Notes under the pieces: generated by a model
Database searches by the model: none
What the model was told of the DNA's origin: nothing
The model's input: only the letters and a program-made list of their open reading frames with translations
Shown here: positions 25,258 to 35,946 of the stretch, piece by piece
Layout of the letters: the number at the start of each line of letters is the position of its first letter
Position numbering within the stretch: the stretch's first letter is position 1
Assembly (NCBI RefSeq): GCF_014168535.1
Contig: NZ_CP060007.1
Location: 3,534,001 to 3,598,000, forward strand
Reading direction: 5' to 3'
Length of the DNA stretch: 64,000 nt
Origin: Lacibacter sediminis
Lineage (GTDB): Bacteria > Bacteroidota > Bacteroidia > Chitinophagales > Chitinophagaceae
Program-made: the position numbers and the translations under genes

Positions 25258-25303
25258 GGTACAGCCGATGTATTGCGTCAACAATACATCATTACGCTGT
25301 ACC
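25258..25303. repeat. nested hairpin between amt and the porin gene
   Basis: An outer stem GGTACAGC/GCTGTACC encloses an inner stem GATGTATTG/CAATACATC with a 6-nt loop. A run of seven T follows on the plus strand, opposite to the direction of both genes, so for the amt-porin transcript it is a leader or processing hairpin rather than a terminator. It starts 28 bp upstream of the porin ATG. Confidence 0.6.
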
Positions 25304-25348
25304 TTTTTTTGGTTTGTGAATGTTATACTTTCTAAGCTGAGGATAAGC

Positions 25349-26749
25349 TTACTCAGCAGTATTTGATACTTCTTCTTCTTTCATTGAACCGTTCTTAGAT
25401 ACCAACAGTGTACCCTGTAAGTACTTCTCATTGTGTTGAGTGGCATCAAGACCAAGCTCTTCTTCTTCTTCAGTTACACGCATTGGAAGAATGAAGTTGA
25501 TGAATTTGAAGATCAGGAATGAAGCGGTAAAGCTGAATGCAACAACAATAGCAAGTCCCTTCAATTGTGTAAAGAAGAAATCAGGATTGCCGTAAAACAA
25601 ACCGTCGTTACCGGCTGCATTTACTGTTTTTGTTGCAAACAAACCAGTCATGATCATACCAACAATACCACCAATACCATGGCAAGGGAATACGTCGAGT
25701 GTATCATCAAGACTTGATTTTTGCTTGTAATAAACAGCAATATTTGAAATGATGGCAGCTACTGCGCCAATGAAGATACTTTGAGGAACTGCAACAAAAC
25801 CAGCTGCAGGTGTAATAGCTACGAGACCTACTACAGCACCAATACAGAAACCGAGAACAGAAGGTTTTTTACCACGCACAACATCAAAGAACATCCAGCT
25901 CAAACCTGCTGCTGCAGCTGCTGTATTAGTTGTAGCGAATGCAGATACTGCAAGACCGTTTGCACCTAATGCAGAACCTGCATTAAAACCAAACCATCCA
26001 AACCATAAAAGCCCTGTACCGATCAATACGTAAGGAACGTTAGCCGGTGGAATCTCTTTATTTTCAATGTGTACTTTTCTACGTTTTAATACCAAAGCAC
26101 CTGCAAGGGCAGCACAACCTGCTGAAATGTGTACAACAGTACCACCGGCAAAATCGAGAACACCCCATTTAAACAGGAATCCATCAGGATGCCAGCTCCA
26201 ATGCGCCAATGGTGCATACACGAGTAAACAGAACAACACCGTGAACAGGATGTAAGAAGTGAAACGGATACGTTCAGCAACCGCACCTACTACCAGACCC
26301 GGTGTAATGATCGCAAACATCATTTGGAATAATGCAAACAATGCAAGCGGAATACTTGGTGCTAAACTCCAGGGAGCGCCTGATACTACATCTTTAAAGA
26401 AAAGGAATGTTGTTGGGTCGCCAATAATGCCACCTTGAGATTGGCCAAACGCAAGACTGAAACCTACAACTACCCAGAGCACACCAACCACGCCGGCTGC
26501 TACCACACTTTTGATCATGGTAGAGATCACGTTCTTACGGTGTACCATCCCGCCGTAAAAGAAGGCAAGACCTGGTGTCATCAAGAATACTAAAGCAGTT
26601 GCTACAATGATCCAGGCAATGTCTGCCCCATTGTAAACACCTTCTTTGTCTTCAAATGCTGAAGCAGCCGGAATAAAGAGGGCTGCGATGGCTACTGCCG
26701 CCAAAATAAGGAAGGGGGCAATTTGCCGGGGGGTTACTTTTTTAATCAT
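25349..26749 (-). CDS. amt: ammonium transporter
   Basis: A 466-residue Amt family channel for ammonium. It has about twelve hydrophobic segments, the MTPGLAFFYGGMVHRKN motif of the first helices, GAVAERIRF, DFAGGTVVHISAG with the first pore His, and DVFPCHGIGGIVGM with the second pore His. The C-terminus is long and acidic (TEEEEELGLDATQHNEKYLQ). The usual partner glnK/glnB, which gates Amt, is not next to it or elsewhere in the window. It is transcribed towards the porin gene and lies beside gltBD. Confidence 0.95.
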   Translation of the reverse strand: MIKKVTPRQIAPFLILAAVAIAALFIPAASAFEDKEGVYNGADIAWIIVATALVFLMTPGLAFFYGGMVHRKNVISTMIKSVVAAGVVGVLWVVVGFSLAFGQSQGGIIGDPTTFLFFKDVVSGAPWSLAPSIPLALFALFQMMFAIITPGLVVGAVAERIRFTSYILFTVLFCLLVYAPLAHWSWHPDGFLFKWGVLDFAGGTVVHISAGCAALAGALVLKRRKVHIENKEIPPANVPYVLIGTGLLWFGWFGFNAGSALGANGLAVSAFATTNTAAAAAGLSWMFFDVVRGKKPSVLGFCIGAVVGLVAITPAAGFVAVPQSIFIGAVAAIISNIAVYYKQKSSLDDTLDVFPCHGIGGIVGMIMTGLFATKTVNAAGNDGLFYGNPDFFFTQLKGLAIVVAFSFTASFLIFKFINFILPMRVTEEEEELGLDATQHNEKYLQGTLLVSKNGSMKEEEVSNTAE

Positions 26750-26883
26750 GGTCGATCGATTTTTGGTTTAGATATTAATTAATTATCTAATTAATTATTA
26801 TTTAACTAAACTACATATAAAATATAATAGCAACAGTTAGTTTTTTTCACATTTTATATTTTTTAATATTTACTGAATGGCAA

Positions 26884-26931
26884 TAAAAAAACAGGTGCAA
26901 TTTTTTGTTTTTCAACAACTTGCACCTGTTT
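26884..26931 (-). terminator. intrinsic terminator of gltB-gltD
   Basis: On the minus strand, AAACAGGTGCAA and TTGCACCTGTTT (12 bp, perfect) flank a T-rich 19-nt loop and run into TTTTATTG, 45 bp beyond the gltD stop. Confidence 0.88.
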
Positions 26932-26975
26932 CTACCAGTTGGGCATCATAAAATACCCAATATTAAAATCTCTAA

Positions 26976-28481
26976 TTAAACTGCATAAAAAGTAGCTGTT
27001 TGATCTTTTGTTTCCAATAAAGACGTTCCGGATAGAAATTCGTCCACTTTTCTGGCACATTCTCTTCCTTCACTGATTGCCCAAACAACCAACGATTGGC
27101 CTCTGCGCATATCACCTGCTGTAAACACTTTATTGATATTGGTCTTGTATTCTTTTTCTGTGGCTTTTACATTCTTTCGCTCATCTAACTCAACACCCAA
27201 CTGCTCAAGCAAACCAACATATTGCGGATTCACAAAACCCATAGCCAGTAAAGCAAGTTCACAAGGAATGATGCGTTCGCTACCTTCTCTTTCAACAAAA
27301 GAAGAAGGACGACCATCTTCACTGCTCTTCCATTCCAGGTCAACGATCTTTAAAGCTTTAAGATTTCCGTTTTCATCCCCAATAAACTCTTTTGTAGCAA
27401 TGGCCCATTTACGATCAGCTCCTTCTTCATGTGAAGAGGATGTTTTCAACGTCATTGGATAAGTTGGCCAAGGCATAAATTGTGTACGATCCTTTGGCGG
27501 CGTTGGCATCAACTCAAACTGCGTTACAGATTTTGCTTTGTGACGGTTGCTTGTACCAACACAATCACTACCCGTATCACCACCACCAATTACCACTACA
27601 TTTTTACCTGTTGCAAAAACATCTTCGGTAAGAATATTACTTTCAATAGCAGCATTTGCTAAAGGATCGAGCTTTGCATTACGTTTGTTCTGTTGCTTTA
27701 AGAATTGCATTGCAAAATAAACTCCCTTCAACTCACGACCTGGAACATTGAGATCTCTTGGCACAGTAGAACCACCAGCCAAAACAATTGCATGGTATTC
27801 ACGCAACAGATCATTCACATTTACATTCACACCAACATTGGCATTGCATTTAAATGTAACACCTTCGTCTTCCAGCACTTTCAATCGGCGATCGATCACC
27901 CACTTTTCTAATTTGAAGTCTGGAATACCATAACGCAACAACCCACCAGCCTGGTCATCACGTTCAAACACCGTAACTGTATGACCGGCATAGTTTAATT
28001 GCGCAGCTGCAGCTAAACCGGCAGGACCACTACCAACAACTGCTACTTTTTTACCTGTACGTTTGTTGATCTTCTTTGGTTGAACAAAGCCTTTATCAAA
28101 AGCAATTTCAATGATATGCTTTTCAATTTCTTCAATTGCAATGGCAGGTTGATTGATGCCTAATACACATGCTGTTTCGCATGGTGCAGGACAGATCCTT
28201 CCTGTAAACTCAGGGAAGTTATTGGTAGAAGAAAGAATGTCATATGCTTCCTTCCATTCTTTACGATATACTGCATCATTGAATTCAGGAATAACATTAC
28301 CTAAAGGACAACCATTATGACAAAATGGAACACCGCAATCCATGCAACGTGCACTTTGCTGGTTGAGCTTTTCATCACTGTAACGATTTACAAATTCATT
28401 GTAATCATTTACCCTTTCTTCCACACTCCTTTTGGTTGGAAGCTCTCTTGTAAATTCTAAAAACCCGGTTGGCTTACCCAT
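26976..28481 (-). CDS. gltD: glutamate synthase small subunit
   Basis: A 501-residue glutamate synthase beta subunit, which brings NAD(P)H electrons to GltB. The N-terminal part has two Cys clusters for 4Fe-4S centres (CMDCGVPFCHNGCPLGNVIPE and RICPAPCETACV); the first FAD-binding loop is VAVVGSGPAGLAAA (about 146-159) and the NAD(P)-binding loop is VVVIGGGDTGSDCVG (about 290-304). The C-terminal GDMRRGQSLVVWAISEGR is the last FAD contact. It follows gltB by 39 bp in an operon. Length is normal for the family. Confidence 0.96.
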   Translation of the reverse strand: MGKPTGFLEFTRELPTKRSVEERVNDYNEFVNRYSDEKLNQQSARCMDCGVPFCHNGCPLGNVIPEFNDAVYRKEWKEAYDILSSTNNFPEFTGRICPAPCETACVLGINQPAIAIEEIEKHIIEIAFDKGFVQPKKINKRTGKKVAVVGSGPAGLAAAAQLNYAGHTVTVFERDDQAGGLLRYGIPDFKLEKWVIDRRLKVLEDEGVTFKCNANVGVNVNVNDLLREYHAIVLAGGSTVPRDLNVPGRELKGVYFAMQFLKQQNKRNAKLDPLANAAIESNILTEDVFATGKNVVVIGGGDTGSDCVGTSNRHKAKSVTQFELMPTPPKDRTQFMPWPTYPMTLKTSSSHEEGADRKWAIATKEFIGDENGNLKALKIVDLEWKSSEDGRPSSFVEREGSERIIPCELALLAMGFVNPQYVGLLEQLGVELDERKNVKATEKEYKTNINKVFTAGDMRRGQSLVVWAISEGRECARKVDEFLSGTSLLETKDQTATFYAV

Positions 28482-28520
28482 GAGAACGATTTATTTTTTC
28501 CGTTTCTTAGTTACTGATAA

Positions 28521-31500
28521 TTATTTTCCGACTGTGATTGTTTGTTTGCTCTTCAGCACCACTTTCTTGTAATCAGAAGGGAATACTTTCACAAAATGAT
28601 GAAGTTGATTTTCAAAATCATCCAACACAAATTTTGCAACAGTGCTGCCTGTGTATTCGTAATGCTTACTGATCATCTGCTTTAACTCAATTGCATCTTC
28701 ATCACTCACCGGATCAAGATCAACCATTTCCTTGTTGCAGTTGATTGCAAATTTTCCTTTTACATCATATACATAAGCAATACCACCACTCATACCTGCA
28801 GCGAAGTTGCGGCCTGTATCTCCAAGGATCACCACTCTTCCACCAGTCATGTATTCGCAACCATGATCACCAACGCTTTCAACCACCACACTTGCGCCTG
28901 AGTTACGAACTGCAAAACGTTCACCAGCCTTACCACGAATAAATGCTTCACCATCTGTTGCGCCATAGAAGGCTACGTTACCAATGATGATATTTTCTTC
29001 AGGAGTAAATGTTGCAGCTTTCGGTGGATACACAACTAATCTTGCACCACTCAATCCTTTACCGAAATAATCATTTGCATCACCTTCCAGTTCAAGTGTT
29101 ACACCCTTTGTATTGAATGCGCCAAAACTTTGTCCGGCTGTACCGGTGAATTTGAAATGAATTGTATCAGGAGCCAATCCTTCTGCACGATATTTCTTTG
29201 TGATCTCGTTCGATAAAATTGTACCTGCAGTACGGTCCGTATTTTTAATTTCGAATGAAGCCGTTACTTTTTCTTTCTTCTCCAATGCAGGTTTTGCAGC
29301 AGCTAACAATTTCCAATCGAGAACGTCTGCTAAACCATGATCCTGTTCTTCTGTGCAATACAACCCTGTGTATTCAGAAGCTGGTTCTTTATATAGGATC
29401 GGAGACAGATCAAGTTTGCTGAATTTCCAATGATTGATATTTTCTCTCATCTGCAAACAATCAACCTGACCCACCATTTCATTTACTGTTTTGAAACCAA
29501 GTTCAGCCATGATCTCTCTTAACTCCTGCACCATGAAACGGAAGAAGTTCACCACATGATCTGCATTACCGGTAAAACGTTTACGTAATTCAGGATCTTG
29601 TGTTGCCACACCAACAGGACAAGTATTCAAATGACACTTACGCATCATGATACAACCTTCAACCACAAGCGCTGCTGTTGCAACACCCCACTCTTCTGCA
29701 CCGAGTAATGCAGCGATGGCAATATCACGACCGGTTTTCATTTGACCATCGGCCTGCACCACCACACGGCTACGTAATTTATTTTTTACGAGTGTTTGAT
29801 GTGCTTCAGCCAAACCAAGTTCCCATGGAAGACCTGCATGTTTGATGGATGAAACCGGTGATGCACCTGTACCACCATCATGTCCGCTGATCAACACTAC
29901 ATCTGCTTTTGCTTTTGTAACACCAGCAGCAATGGTTCCAACCCCTGCTTTACTTACCAATTTTACATTGATACGTGCAGCACGGTTTGCATTCTTGAGA
30001 TCGAATATTAATTGTGCTAAATCTTCAATAGAATAAATATCATGATGTGGCGGTGGAGAGATCAAACCAACACCAGGTGTTGAGTGACGTGTTTTACCGA
30101 TCCAGTCATCAACTTTATGACCGGGTAACTGTCCACCTTCACCGGGCTTGGCACCCTGCGCCATTTTAATTTGTAATTCATCAGCTTCTGTGAGATACAA
30201 ACTTGTTACACCAAAACGTGCAGATGCTACCTGCTTAATTGCAGAACGCATACTGTCACCATTTGGTAAACGATCATAACGACGCTCATCTTCACCACCT
30301 TCACCGGTATTGCTCTTACCACCTAAGCGGTTCATTGCAATAGCCAGTGTTGTATGTGCTTCCCATGAAATAGAACCAAAACTCATGGCACCTGATGCAA
30401 AACGCTTGTATATATTTTCAGCAGGTTCTACTTCATCAATTGAAATTGCAGGACGATTACGTTTGAAATCAAACAAGCTCCTTAGCGTTGCTGCTTTCTC
30501 ACTCTGATCGTTTACATGCTTTGAATATTTTTTGAATGTTGCATAATCATTCATCTTGGTTGAATACTGCAAGAGGTGGATCGTTGTTGGATTGAACAAA
30601 TGGAATTCACCTTTGCGTTTCCATTGATACACACCACCAACAGGTAAACGATCAACAGGCACATCTTTTTTGCTGAAAGCAAAGTAATGTTTCACCAATG
30701 CTTCTCTTGCAATTTCTTCAAGTCCTATTCCTTGTATACGACTTGTTGCACCTGTAAAATATTTATCTACTACTTCCTGGTTCAAACCAAGTATTTCTAA
30801 AATCTGTGCGCCTTGATAAGATTGCAATGTAGAGATACCCATCTTAGAGAATACCTTCAGCAAACCATCACACACCGCTTTCACATAATTTTTGCGTAAC
30901 ACTTCCCATTCAAGATCAGTTTCAAGTGAACCGTTCACTTTCATGTTACGGATCGAAGCCAATGCGAGATATGGATTGATTGCTGTTGCACCAAACGCAA
31001 GCAAACAAGCGAAGTGATGAACCTCCCACACATCACCGGCTTCTACAACAATGCCCACCTGTCCACGTAATCCTTTACGGATAAGATGGTGATGTACAGC
31101 AGCAGTTGCCAAAAGTGAAGGGATAGCAGCATGATCACTATCAACAGCACGATCGCAAAGGATCAATACTTCAAATCCATCATGCACTGAATCTTCTGCA
31201 TAACGACAGATACGATCAAGACCTGCCTTGAGTGAACCCGGCTTGCCATCTGCACGGAAATAGATCTGAATTGTTTTTGCCTGGAACTTACCGGTGTCAA
31301 TACTTCTGATCTTTTCAAGATCACTGCTTGTAAGCACGGGTTGCTTCAACGCAACAGTATGACAATGCATTGGATCTTCTTCCAGCAAATTACCATTGTT
31401 ACCAACGAATGCAGCAAGACTCATCACCATGCGTTCACGAATAGGATCGATCGGCGGGTTGGTTACCTGTGCAAATAATTGTTTGAAGTAAGAAGTTAAA

Positions 31501-33038
31501 TGCTGTGGTTGATCACTGAGTACGGCCAACGGTGTGTCAGTTCCCATTGAACCAATTGGCTCTTTGCCATCAATGGCCATAGGCTTAATGATGGTATCAA
31601 TGTCTTCAGTAGAATAACCAAATGCTTTCTGATATTTATGAATGCTTTCATCACTGAGATGTGTAAACGCAACACGTGGTTCAGGCAATTCTTCTAAACG
31701 TATTTTATTTTGATTCAACCAATCTGCATATGGTTTTTGTGAGCAGATGGTTTGTTTCAGCTCTTCATCGCTGATGATGCGTCCCTGCTCCATATCCACC
31801 ACAAACATTTTACCCGGATGCAAACGGCCTTTCTTCACAATTGTTTTTGGATCAACCCACACTGTACCGGTTTCACTTGCCATGATCACACGATCATCAG
31901 AAGTAATGCAGTAACGTGAAGGACGAAGACCATTCCGATCTAACGTGGCACCAATAATTTTTCCATCAGTGAATGAAATGGAAGCAGGACCATCCCATGG
32001 TTCCATGATCGATGCATGGTATTCATAGAATGCTTTCTTCAAAGGATCCATCTGATCGTTATCATCCCATGCTTCAGGAATCAACATCATCATTACATGT
32101 GGTAATGAACGGCCGGTCATTGCCAGCAATTCGATCATATTATCCAGACATGCAGAATCTGATTGACCACCGGTTACAATCGGCAACAACATCTCCATTT
32201 CATCTTTGGTGAAGTTGGGAGATGTGAAACCATGCTCACTTGATTTTAGCCAGTTGAGGTTGCCTTGTAATGTATTGATCTCACCATTGTGCGCAATGAA
32301 ACGGAATGGCTGCGCCAGTTTCCAGGAAGGAAATGTATTGGTAGCAAAGCGGCTGTGCACCAAACCAAAAGCACTCACTACTCTTTTATTATTCAGATCA
32401 GGAAAATACCCACGAACCTGTCCGCTGGTTAATTGTCCTTTATAAACAACAGTTTTATAGGAAAGTGATGCAATGTAAAAACCAATCGCATCTTTCTTCA
32501 CCGTGCTGTTGATTAAATGCGTTGCATGATTACGCAACACAAACAACTTGCGTTCAAACTCATCAGGATTGGTAATATGATCAGGACATGCAACAAATAC
32601 ATGTTCCATTTCAGGTTCAACACTTAATGCTGTTGGACCAATACCATCAGGATTCACCGGCACTTTTCTGTACGTCAAAATTTCCAATCCCAGCTTCTCA
32701 GCTGTGCGATTGAAAATATCTCTGCACTCTTCACGAAGTTTTATTTCCCTTGGGAAAAACAAAACACCCACACCATACTTTCCAAATGAAGGAAGATGAA
32801 CACCCAGCTTTAAACATTCTTCAAAGAAGAACTCATGTGGAGTCTGAATCATAATACCGGCGCCATCGCCCGTATTATTTTCACAACCACACGCACCACG
32901 GTGCTCCATGTTTTCCAACACAGTTAACGCATCGCTGATATGCTGATGTGATTTGTAGCCTTTAATACTCGCTACGAAGCCGATACCACAGGCATCGTGT
33001 TCAAATGCCGGGTTATATAAACCTTGGTTGCCTGCCAT
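28521..33038 (-). CDS. gltB: glutamate synthase large subunit
   Basis: A 1505-residue glutamate synthase alpha subunit. A short propeptide precedes the glutaminase nucleophile Cys17 (HDACGIGFVAS), then the N-terminal amidotransferase domain, a central domain, the FMN-binding synthase domain (ISGHDGGTGASPVSSIKHAG near 1065) with the 3Fe-4S cluster motif CIMMRKCHLNTCPVGVATQ, and a C-terminal glycine-rich beta-helix (GGRVVILGDTGRNFAAGMSGG). It makes two glutamates from glutamine and 2-oxoglutarate. With Amt and the porin it forms an ammonia-assimilation block; glutamine synthetase is not in the window. Confidence 0.97.
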   Translation of the reverse strand: MAGNQGLYNPAFEHDACGIGFVASIKGYKSHQHISDALTVLENMEHRGACGCENNTGDGAGIMIQTPHEFFFEECLKLGVHLPSFGKYGVGVLFFPREIKLREECRDIFNRTAEKLGLEILTYRKVPVNPDGIGPTALSVEPEMEHVFVACPDHITNPDEFERKLFVLRNHATHLINSTVKKDAIGFYIASLSYKTVVYKGQLTSGQVRGYFPDLNNKRVVSAFGLVHSRFATNTFPSWKLAQPFRFIAHNGEINTLQGNLNWLKSSEHGFTSPNFTKDEMEMLLPIVTGGQSDSACLDNMIELLAMTGRSLPHVMMMLIPEAWDDNDQMDPLKKAFYEYHASIMEPWDGPASISFTDGKIIGATLDRNGLRPSRYCITSDDRVIMASETGTVWVDPKTIVKKGRLHPGKMFVVDMEQGRIISDEELKQTICSQKPYADWLNQNKIRLEELPEPRVAFTHLSDESIHKYQKAFGYSTEDIDTIIKPMAIDGKEPIGSMGTDTPLAVLSDQPQHLTSYFKQLFAQVTNPPIDPIRERMVMSLAAFVGNNGNLLEEDPMHCHTVALKQPVLTSSDLEKIRSIDTGKFQAKTIQIYFRADGKPGSLKAGLDRICRYAEDSVHDGFEVLILCDRAVDSDHAAIPSLLATAAVHHHLIRKGLRGQVGIVVEAGDVWEVHHFACLLAFGATAINPYLALASIRNMKVNGSLETDLEWEVLRKNYVKAVCDGLLKVFSKMGISTLQSYQGAQILEILGLNQEVVDKYFTGATSRIQGIGLEEIAREALVKHYFAFSKKDVPVDRLPVGGVYQWKRKGEFHLFNPTTIHLLQYSTKMNDYATFKKYSKHVNDQSEKAATLRSLFDFKRNRPAISIDEVEPAENIYKRFASGAMSFGSISWEAHTTLAIAMNRLGGKSNTGEGGEDERRYDRLPNGDSMRSAIKQVASARFGVTSLYLTEADELQIKMAQGAKPGEGGQLPGHKVDDWIGKTRHSTPGVGLISPPPHHDIYSIEDLAQLIFDLKNANRAARINVKLVSKAGVGTIAAGVTKAKADVVLISGHDGGTGASPVSSIKHAGLPWELGLAEAHQTLVKNKLRSRVVVQADGQMKTGRDIAIAALLGAEEWGVATAALVVEGCIMMRKCHLNTCPVGVATQDPELRKRFTGNADHVVNFFRFMVQELREIMAELGFKTVNEMVGQVDCLQMRENINHWKFSKLDLSPILYKEPASEYTGLYCTEEQDHGLADVLDWKLLAAAKPALEKKEKVTASFEIKNTDRTAGTILSNEITKKYRAEGLAPDTIHFKFTGTAGQSFGAFNTKGVTLELEGDANDYFGKGLSGARLVVYPPKAATFTPEENIIIGNVAFYGATDGEAFIRGKAGERFAVRNSGASVVVESVGDHGCEYMTGGRVVILGDTGRNFAAGMSGGIAYVYDVKGKFAINCNKEMVDLDPVSDEDAIELKQMISKHYEYTGSTVAKFVLDDFENQLHHFVKVFPSDYKKVVLKSKQTITVGK

Positions 33039-33075
33039 TCTACATGCAAGTTTTGATGAAAAATATTATTCAAGT

Positions 33076-33091
33076 CAGGTTTTGAAACCTG
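33076..33091 (-). promoter_or_regulatory. 16-bp palindrome upstream of gltB
   Basis: CAGGTTTTGAAACCTG (arms CAGGTTT and AAACCTG) sits 37 bp upstream of the gltB start. It has no U-tract and could be an operator for a nitrogen regulator. No partner protein is identified, so this is a weak inference. Confidence 0.35.
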
Positions 33092-33172
33092 TAATAGCAA
33101 GCAATCGCTTAAAATTACCAAATAAAACAACTAACACCTGTTGTATGAACTGTCATATTTCTAACAGAAATA

Positions 33173-34426
33173 TCACACCAGATAACCAAACAGGTTGTCG
33201 TTCTTATTTAATTCAGTAAAGTTAATCTGGTACTTTTTCATATTGGCTATAAGGGCATCATAGTCCGTCCTGCTCCGCAGCTCCACGCCAACCAATGCCG
33301 GGCCTGTTTCTTTATTATGCTTCTGCATGTACTCAAAACGTGTAATGTCATCATTTTCACCGAGTACATAATTTACAAATTCTTTTAATGCACCGGGACG
33401 TTGTGCAAAACGGATAAGGAAATAATGCTTCAGCCCTTCATACTGCAGGCTTCGTTCTTTGATCTCCTGCATGCGGTCGATATCATTATTACTTCCGCTT
33501 ACAATGCATACAATCACTTTTCCCTTGATTTCATCTGCATAATCATCCAAAGCGGCTATACTTAATGCCCCGGCTGGCTCAACTACAATGGCATCTTCGT
33601 TATAAAGCTTCAGGATCGTTGAACATATTTTGCCTTCATTAACGAGGTGCATATCGTCCAACACATCTTTGCAGATACTGAAGGTTACATCGCCTACACG
33701 TTTTACCGCAGCACCATCTACAAAACGATCGATGTTTTCTACCGTTACCGGATGACCCGCTGCCAACGCTTCCTTCATTGAAGGAGCACCTTCGGGTTCC
33801 AGTCCAATAATTTTTGTTTTGGGCGAATAGGTTTTGAAATACGAACCAATGCCCGCACTTAAACCACCTCCACCAACAGGAATGAACACGTAATCAATAT
33901 CACTTTGTTCTTCCAACACTTCTACGCCAACGGTACCCTGCCCTTCAATGATCCGCAGATCATCAAAGGGCGGGATAAATGTTAAGCCATTTTCTTCGGT
34001 ATAAATTTTAGCTGCTGCTGCACAATCATCAAACGTGTCGCCCACCAAACGCACTTCAATAAAATCTTCGCCAAACATTTTTGTTTGTGTGATCTTTTGA
34101 TTGGGTGTGATCACCGGCATGAACACAACACCTTTTGCATTTAGTTTTTTACAACTGTAGGCAAAACCCTGTGCATGATTACCTGCACTTGCACAAACAA
34201 CGCCTTTTGCTAATGCTTCAGGAGGCAAACTGCTCATCATATTATACGCACCACGAATTTTATAGCTGCGTACCACCTGCAGGTCTTCCCGTTTGAGATA
34301 AACCTTACATTCATATTTCTTCGACAGACTTCGGCTTAACTGCAACGGCGTTTTGTGCACTACTTTTTTAATACGCAATGCAGCGCCGGTGAAATCAAGT
34401 TTTGTATCGTTCGAAGTTAGTTGCAT
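33173..34426 (-). CDS. ilvA: threonine dehydratase
   Basis: A 417-residue PLP enzyme that deaminates threonine to 2-oxobutanoate, the first step to isoleucine. The PLP lysine is in VVRSYKIRGAYN (about 50-61), the phosphate cup is PVGGGGLSAG (about 185-194), and the other PLP contact is SGSNNDI (about 317-323). A single C-terminal ACT-like regulatory domain (about 335-415) is present, so this is the shorter biosynthetic form, not the two-ACT E. coli form. Its ATG is one base after the ilvC stop, which suggests coupled translation. It is the last gene of the ilv operon. Confidence 0.95.
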   Translation of the reverse strand: MQLTSNDTKLDFTGAALRIKKVVHKTPLQLSRSLSKKYECKVYLKREDLQVVRSYKIRGAYNMMSSLPPEALAKGVVCASAGNHAQGFAYSCKKLNAKGVVFMPVITPNQKITQTKMFGEDFIEVRLVGDTFDDCAAAAKIYTEENGLTFIPPFDDLRIIEGQGTVGVEVLEEQSDIDYVFIPVGGGGLSAGIGSYFKTYSPKTKIIGLEPEGAPSMKEALAAGHPVTVENIDRFVDGAAVKRVGDVTFSICKDVLDDMHLVNEGKICSTILKLYNEDAIVVEPAGALSIAALDDYADEIKGKVIVCIVSGSNNDIDRMQEIKERSLQYEGLKHYFLIRFAQRPGALKEFVNYVLGENDDITRFEYMQKHNKETGPALVGVELRSRTDYDALIANMKKYQINFTELNKNDNLFGYLV

Positions 34427-34427
34427 G

Positions 34428-35912
34428 TTATGCGGGTGTGTTGATCACTTTCATATCCGTCATTGCTTTACGCAATACAGCGCCTACTTTTTCAACAGGG
34501 TGTGAACGGAGAATATGATTTACAATGATCAGTTCTTTGTTATCAACGCCGGCATCTTTACCGTCGTTGTAGTTTTTACCGATCACATCTGTATCAATCG
34601 TCTTCATAAATTCTGTGAGCATTGGTTTTGCTGCATGATCGAACAGGTAGCAGCCATATTCTGCTGTATCAGAAATTACACGGTTCATTTCAAACAACTT
34701 CTTACGTGCAATGGTATTTGCGATCAACGGCGTCTCGTGTAATGATTCGTAGTAAGCAGATTCTGCTTTAATACCTGAAGCCACCATTGTTTCAAATGCT
34801 AATTCAACACCTGCACGAACAAAAGCTACAAGTAACAATCCATTGTCGAAATATTCCTGCTCTGAAATTTTTGCTGATGTTGGTGCAGTTTTTTCAAACG
34901 CCGTTTCACCGGTTGCCTTGCGCCAAGTTAACAGGTTCTTATCATCATTCGCCCAGTCTTTCATCATCGTTGATGAGAATTCACCGCTCATAATATCGTC
35001 CTGGTGTTTCTGGAACAATGGACGCCAGATATTCTTGATTTCAGTTGAAAGTTCAAATGCTTTGATCTTGGCTGGATTTGATAAACGATCCATCATAGCT
35101 GTAACACCGCCGTGTTTCAACGCTTCTGTTACAACTTCCCAACCATACTGAATAAGTTTTGAGGCATATGAAGGTTCAATTCCTTTCTCCACCATTTTGT
35201 CAAACGCAAGAATAGAACCTGTTTGTAATACACCACACAAAATGGTTTGCTCACCCATGAGATCCGATTTTACTTCGGCAACAAACGATGAACGCAACAC
35301 ACCTGCACGATGACCACCGGTTGCAGCAGCATATGCTTTTGCCTGGATCAAACCTTTTCCTTCAGGATCATTTTCAGGATGCACAGCGATCAACGTAGGT
35401 ACACCAAAGCCACGCTTATATTCTTCACGCACTTCTGTACCGGGACATTTAGGTGCCACCATGATCACCGTGATATCTTTACGGATCTGTGTACCTTCTT
35501 CAACGATATTAAAACCATGTGAGTAAGACAAAGTAGCACCTTGTTTCATCAATGGCATAATTGCTTTAATTACTGACGTATGCTGTTTATCGGGAGTAAG
35601 ATTCAATACGAGATCAGCAGTTGGAATCAGTTCTTCATAGGTGCCAACAGTAAAACCATTTTCTGTTGCATTTTTCCATGAAGCACGTTTTTCAGCGATT
35701 GCTTCTTTACGTAACGTGTACGAAATATCCAATCCTGAATCACGCATGTTCAAACCTTGATTCAAACCCTGTGCACCGCAACCAACGATCACAATCTTTT
35801 TTCCCAATAAAGCACTCACCCCATCCGCAAACTCACTACGATCCATGAATTCACATACACCAAGCTGATTCAACTGTTCCCTGAGCGGAAGTGTGTTAAA
35901 GTAATTTGCCAT
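34428..35912 (-). CDS. ilvC: ketol-acid reductoisomerase, class II (long form)
   Basis: A 494-residue KARI, which rearranges and reduces acetolactate or acetohydroxybutanoate. The length and duplicated C-terminal half mark class II, like the E. coli enzyme, rather than the ~330-residue class I. The NADPH loop is [18 protein letters not shown] (about 38-55) followed by basic residues, and catalytic acidic residues lie in [12 protein letters not shown] (about 216-227). It is preceded by an unrelated DinB gene and followed by ilvA. Confidence 0.96.
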   Translation of the reverse strand: MANYFNTLPLREQLNQLGVCEFMDRSEFADGVSALLGKKIVIVGCGAQGLNQGLNMRDSGLDISYTLRKEAIAEKRASWKNATENGFTVGTYEELIPTADLVLNLTPDKQHTSVIKAIMPLMKQGATLSYSHGFNIVEEGTQIRKDITVIMVAPKCPGTEVREEYKRGFGVPTLIAVHPENDPEGKGLIQAKAYAAATGGHRAGVLRSSFVAEVKSDLMGEQTILCGVLQTGSILAFDKMVEKGIEPSYASKLIQYGWEVVTEALKHGGVTAMMDRLSNPAKIKAFELSTEIKNIWRPLFQKHQDDIMSGEFSSTMMKDWANDDKNLLTWRKATGETAFEKTAPTSAKISEQEYFDNGLLLVAFVRAGVELAFETMVASGIKAESAYYESLHETPLIANTIARKKLFEMNRVISDTAEYGCYLFDHAAKPMLTEFMKTIDTDVIGKNYNDGKDAGVDNKELIIVNHILRSHPVEKVGAVLRKAMTDMKVINTPA

Positions 35913-35946
35913 TTTCTGTTCTTATTTTTTGTTTGATTTTAAATGT

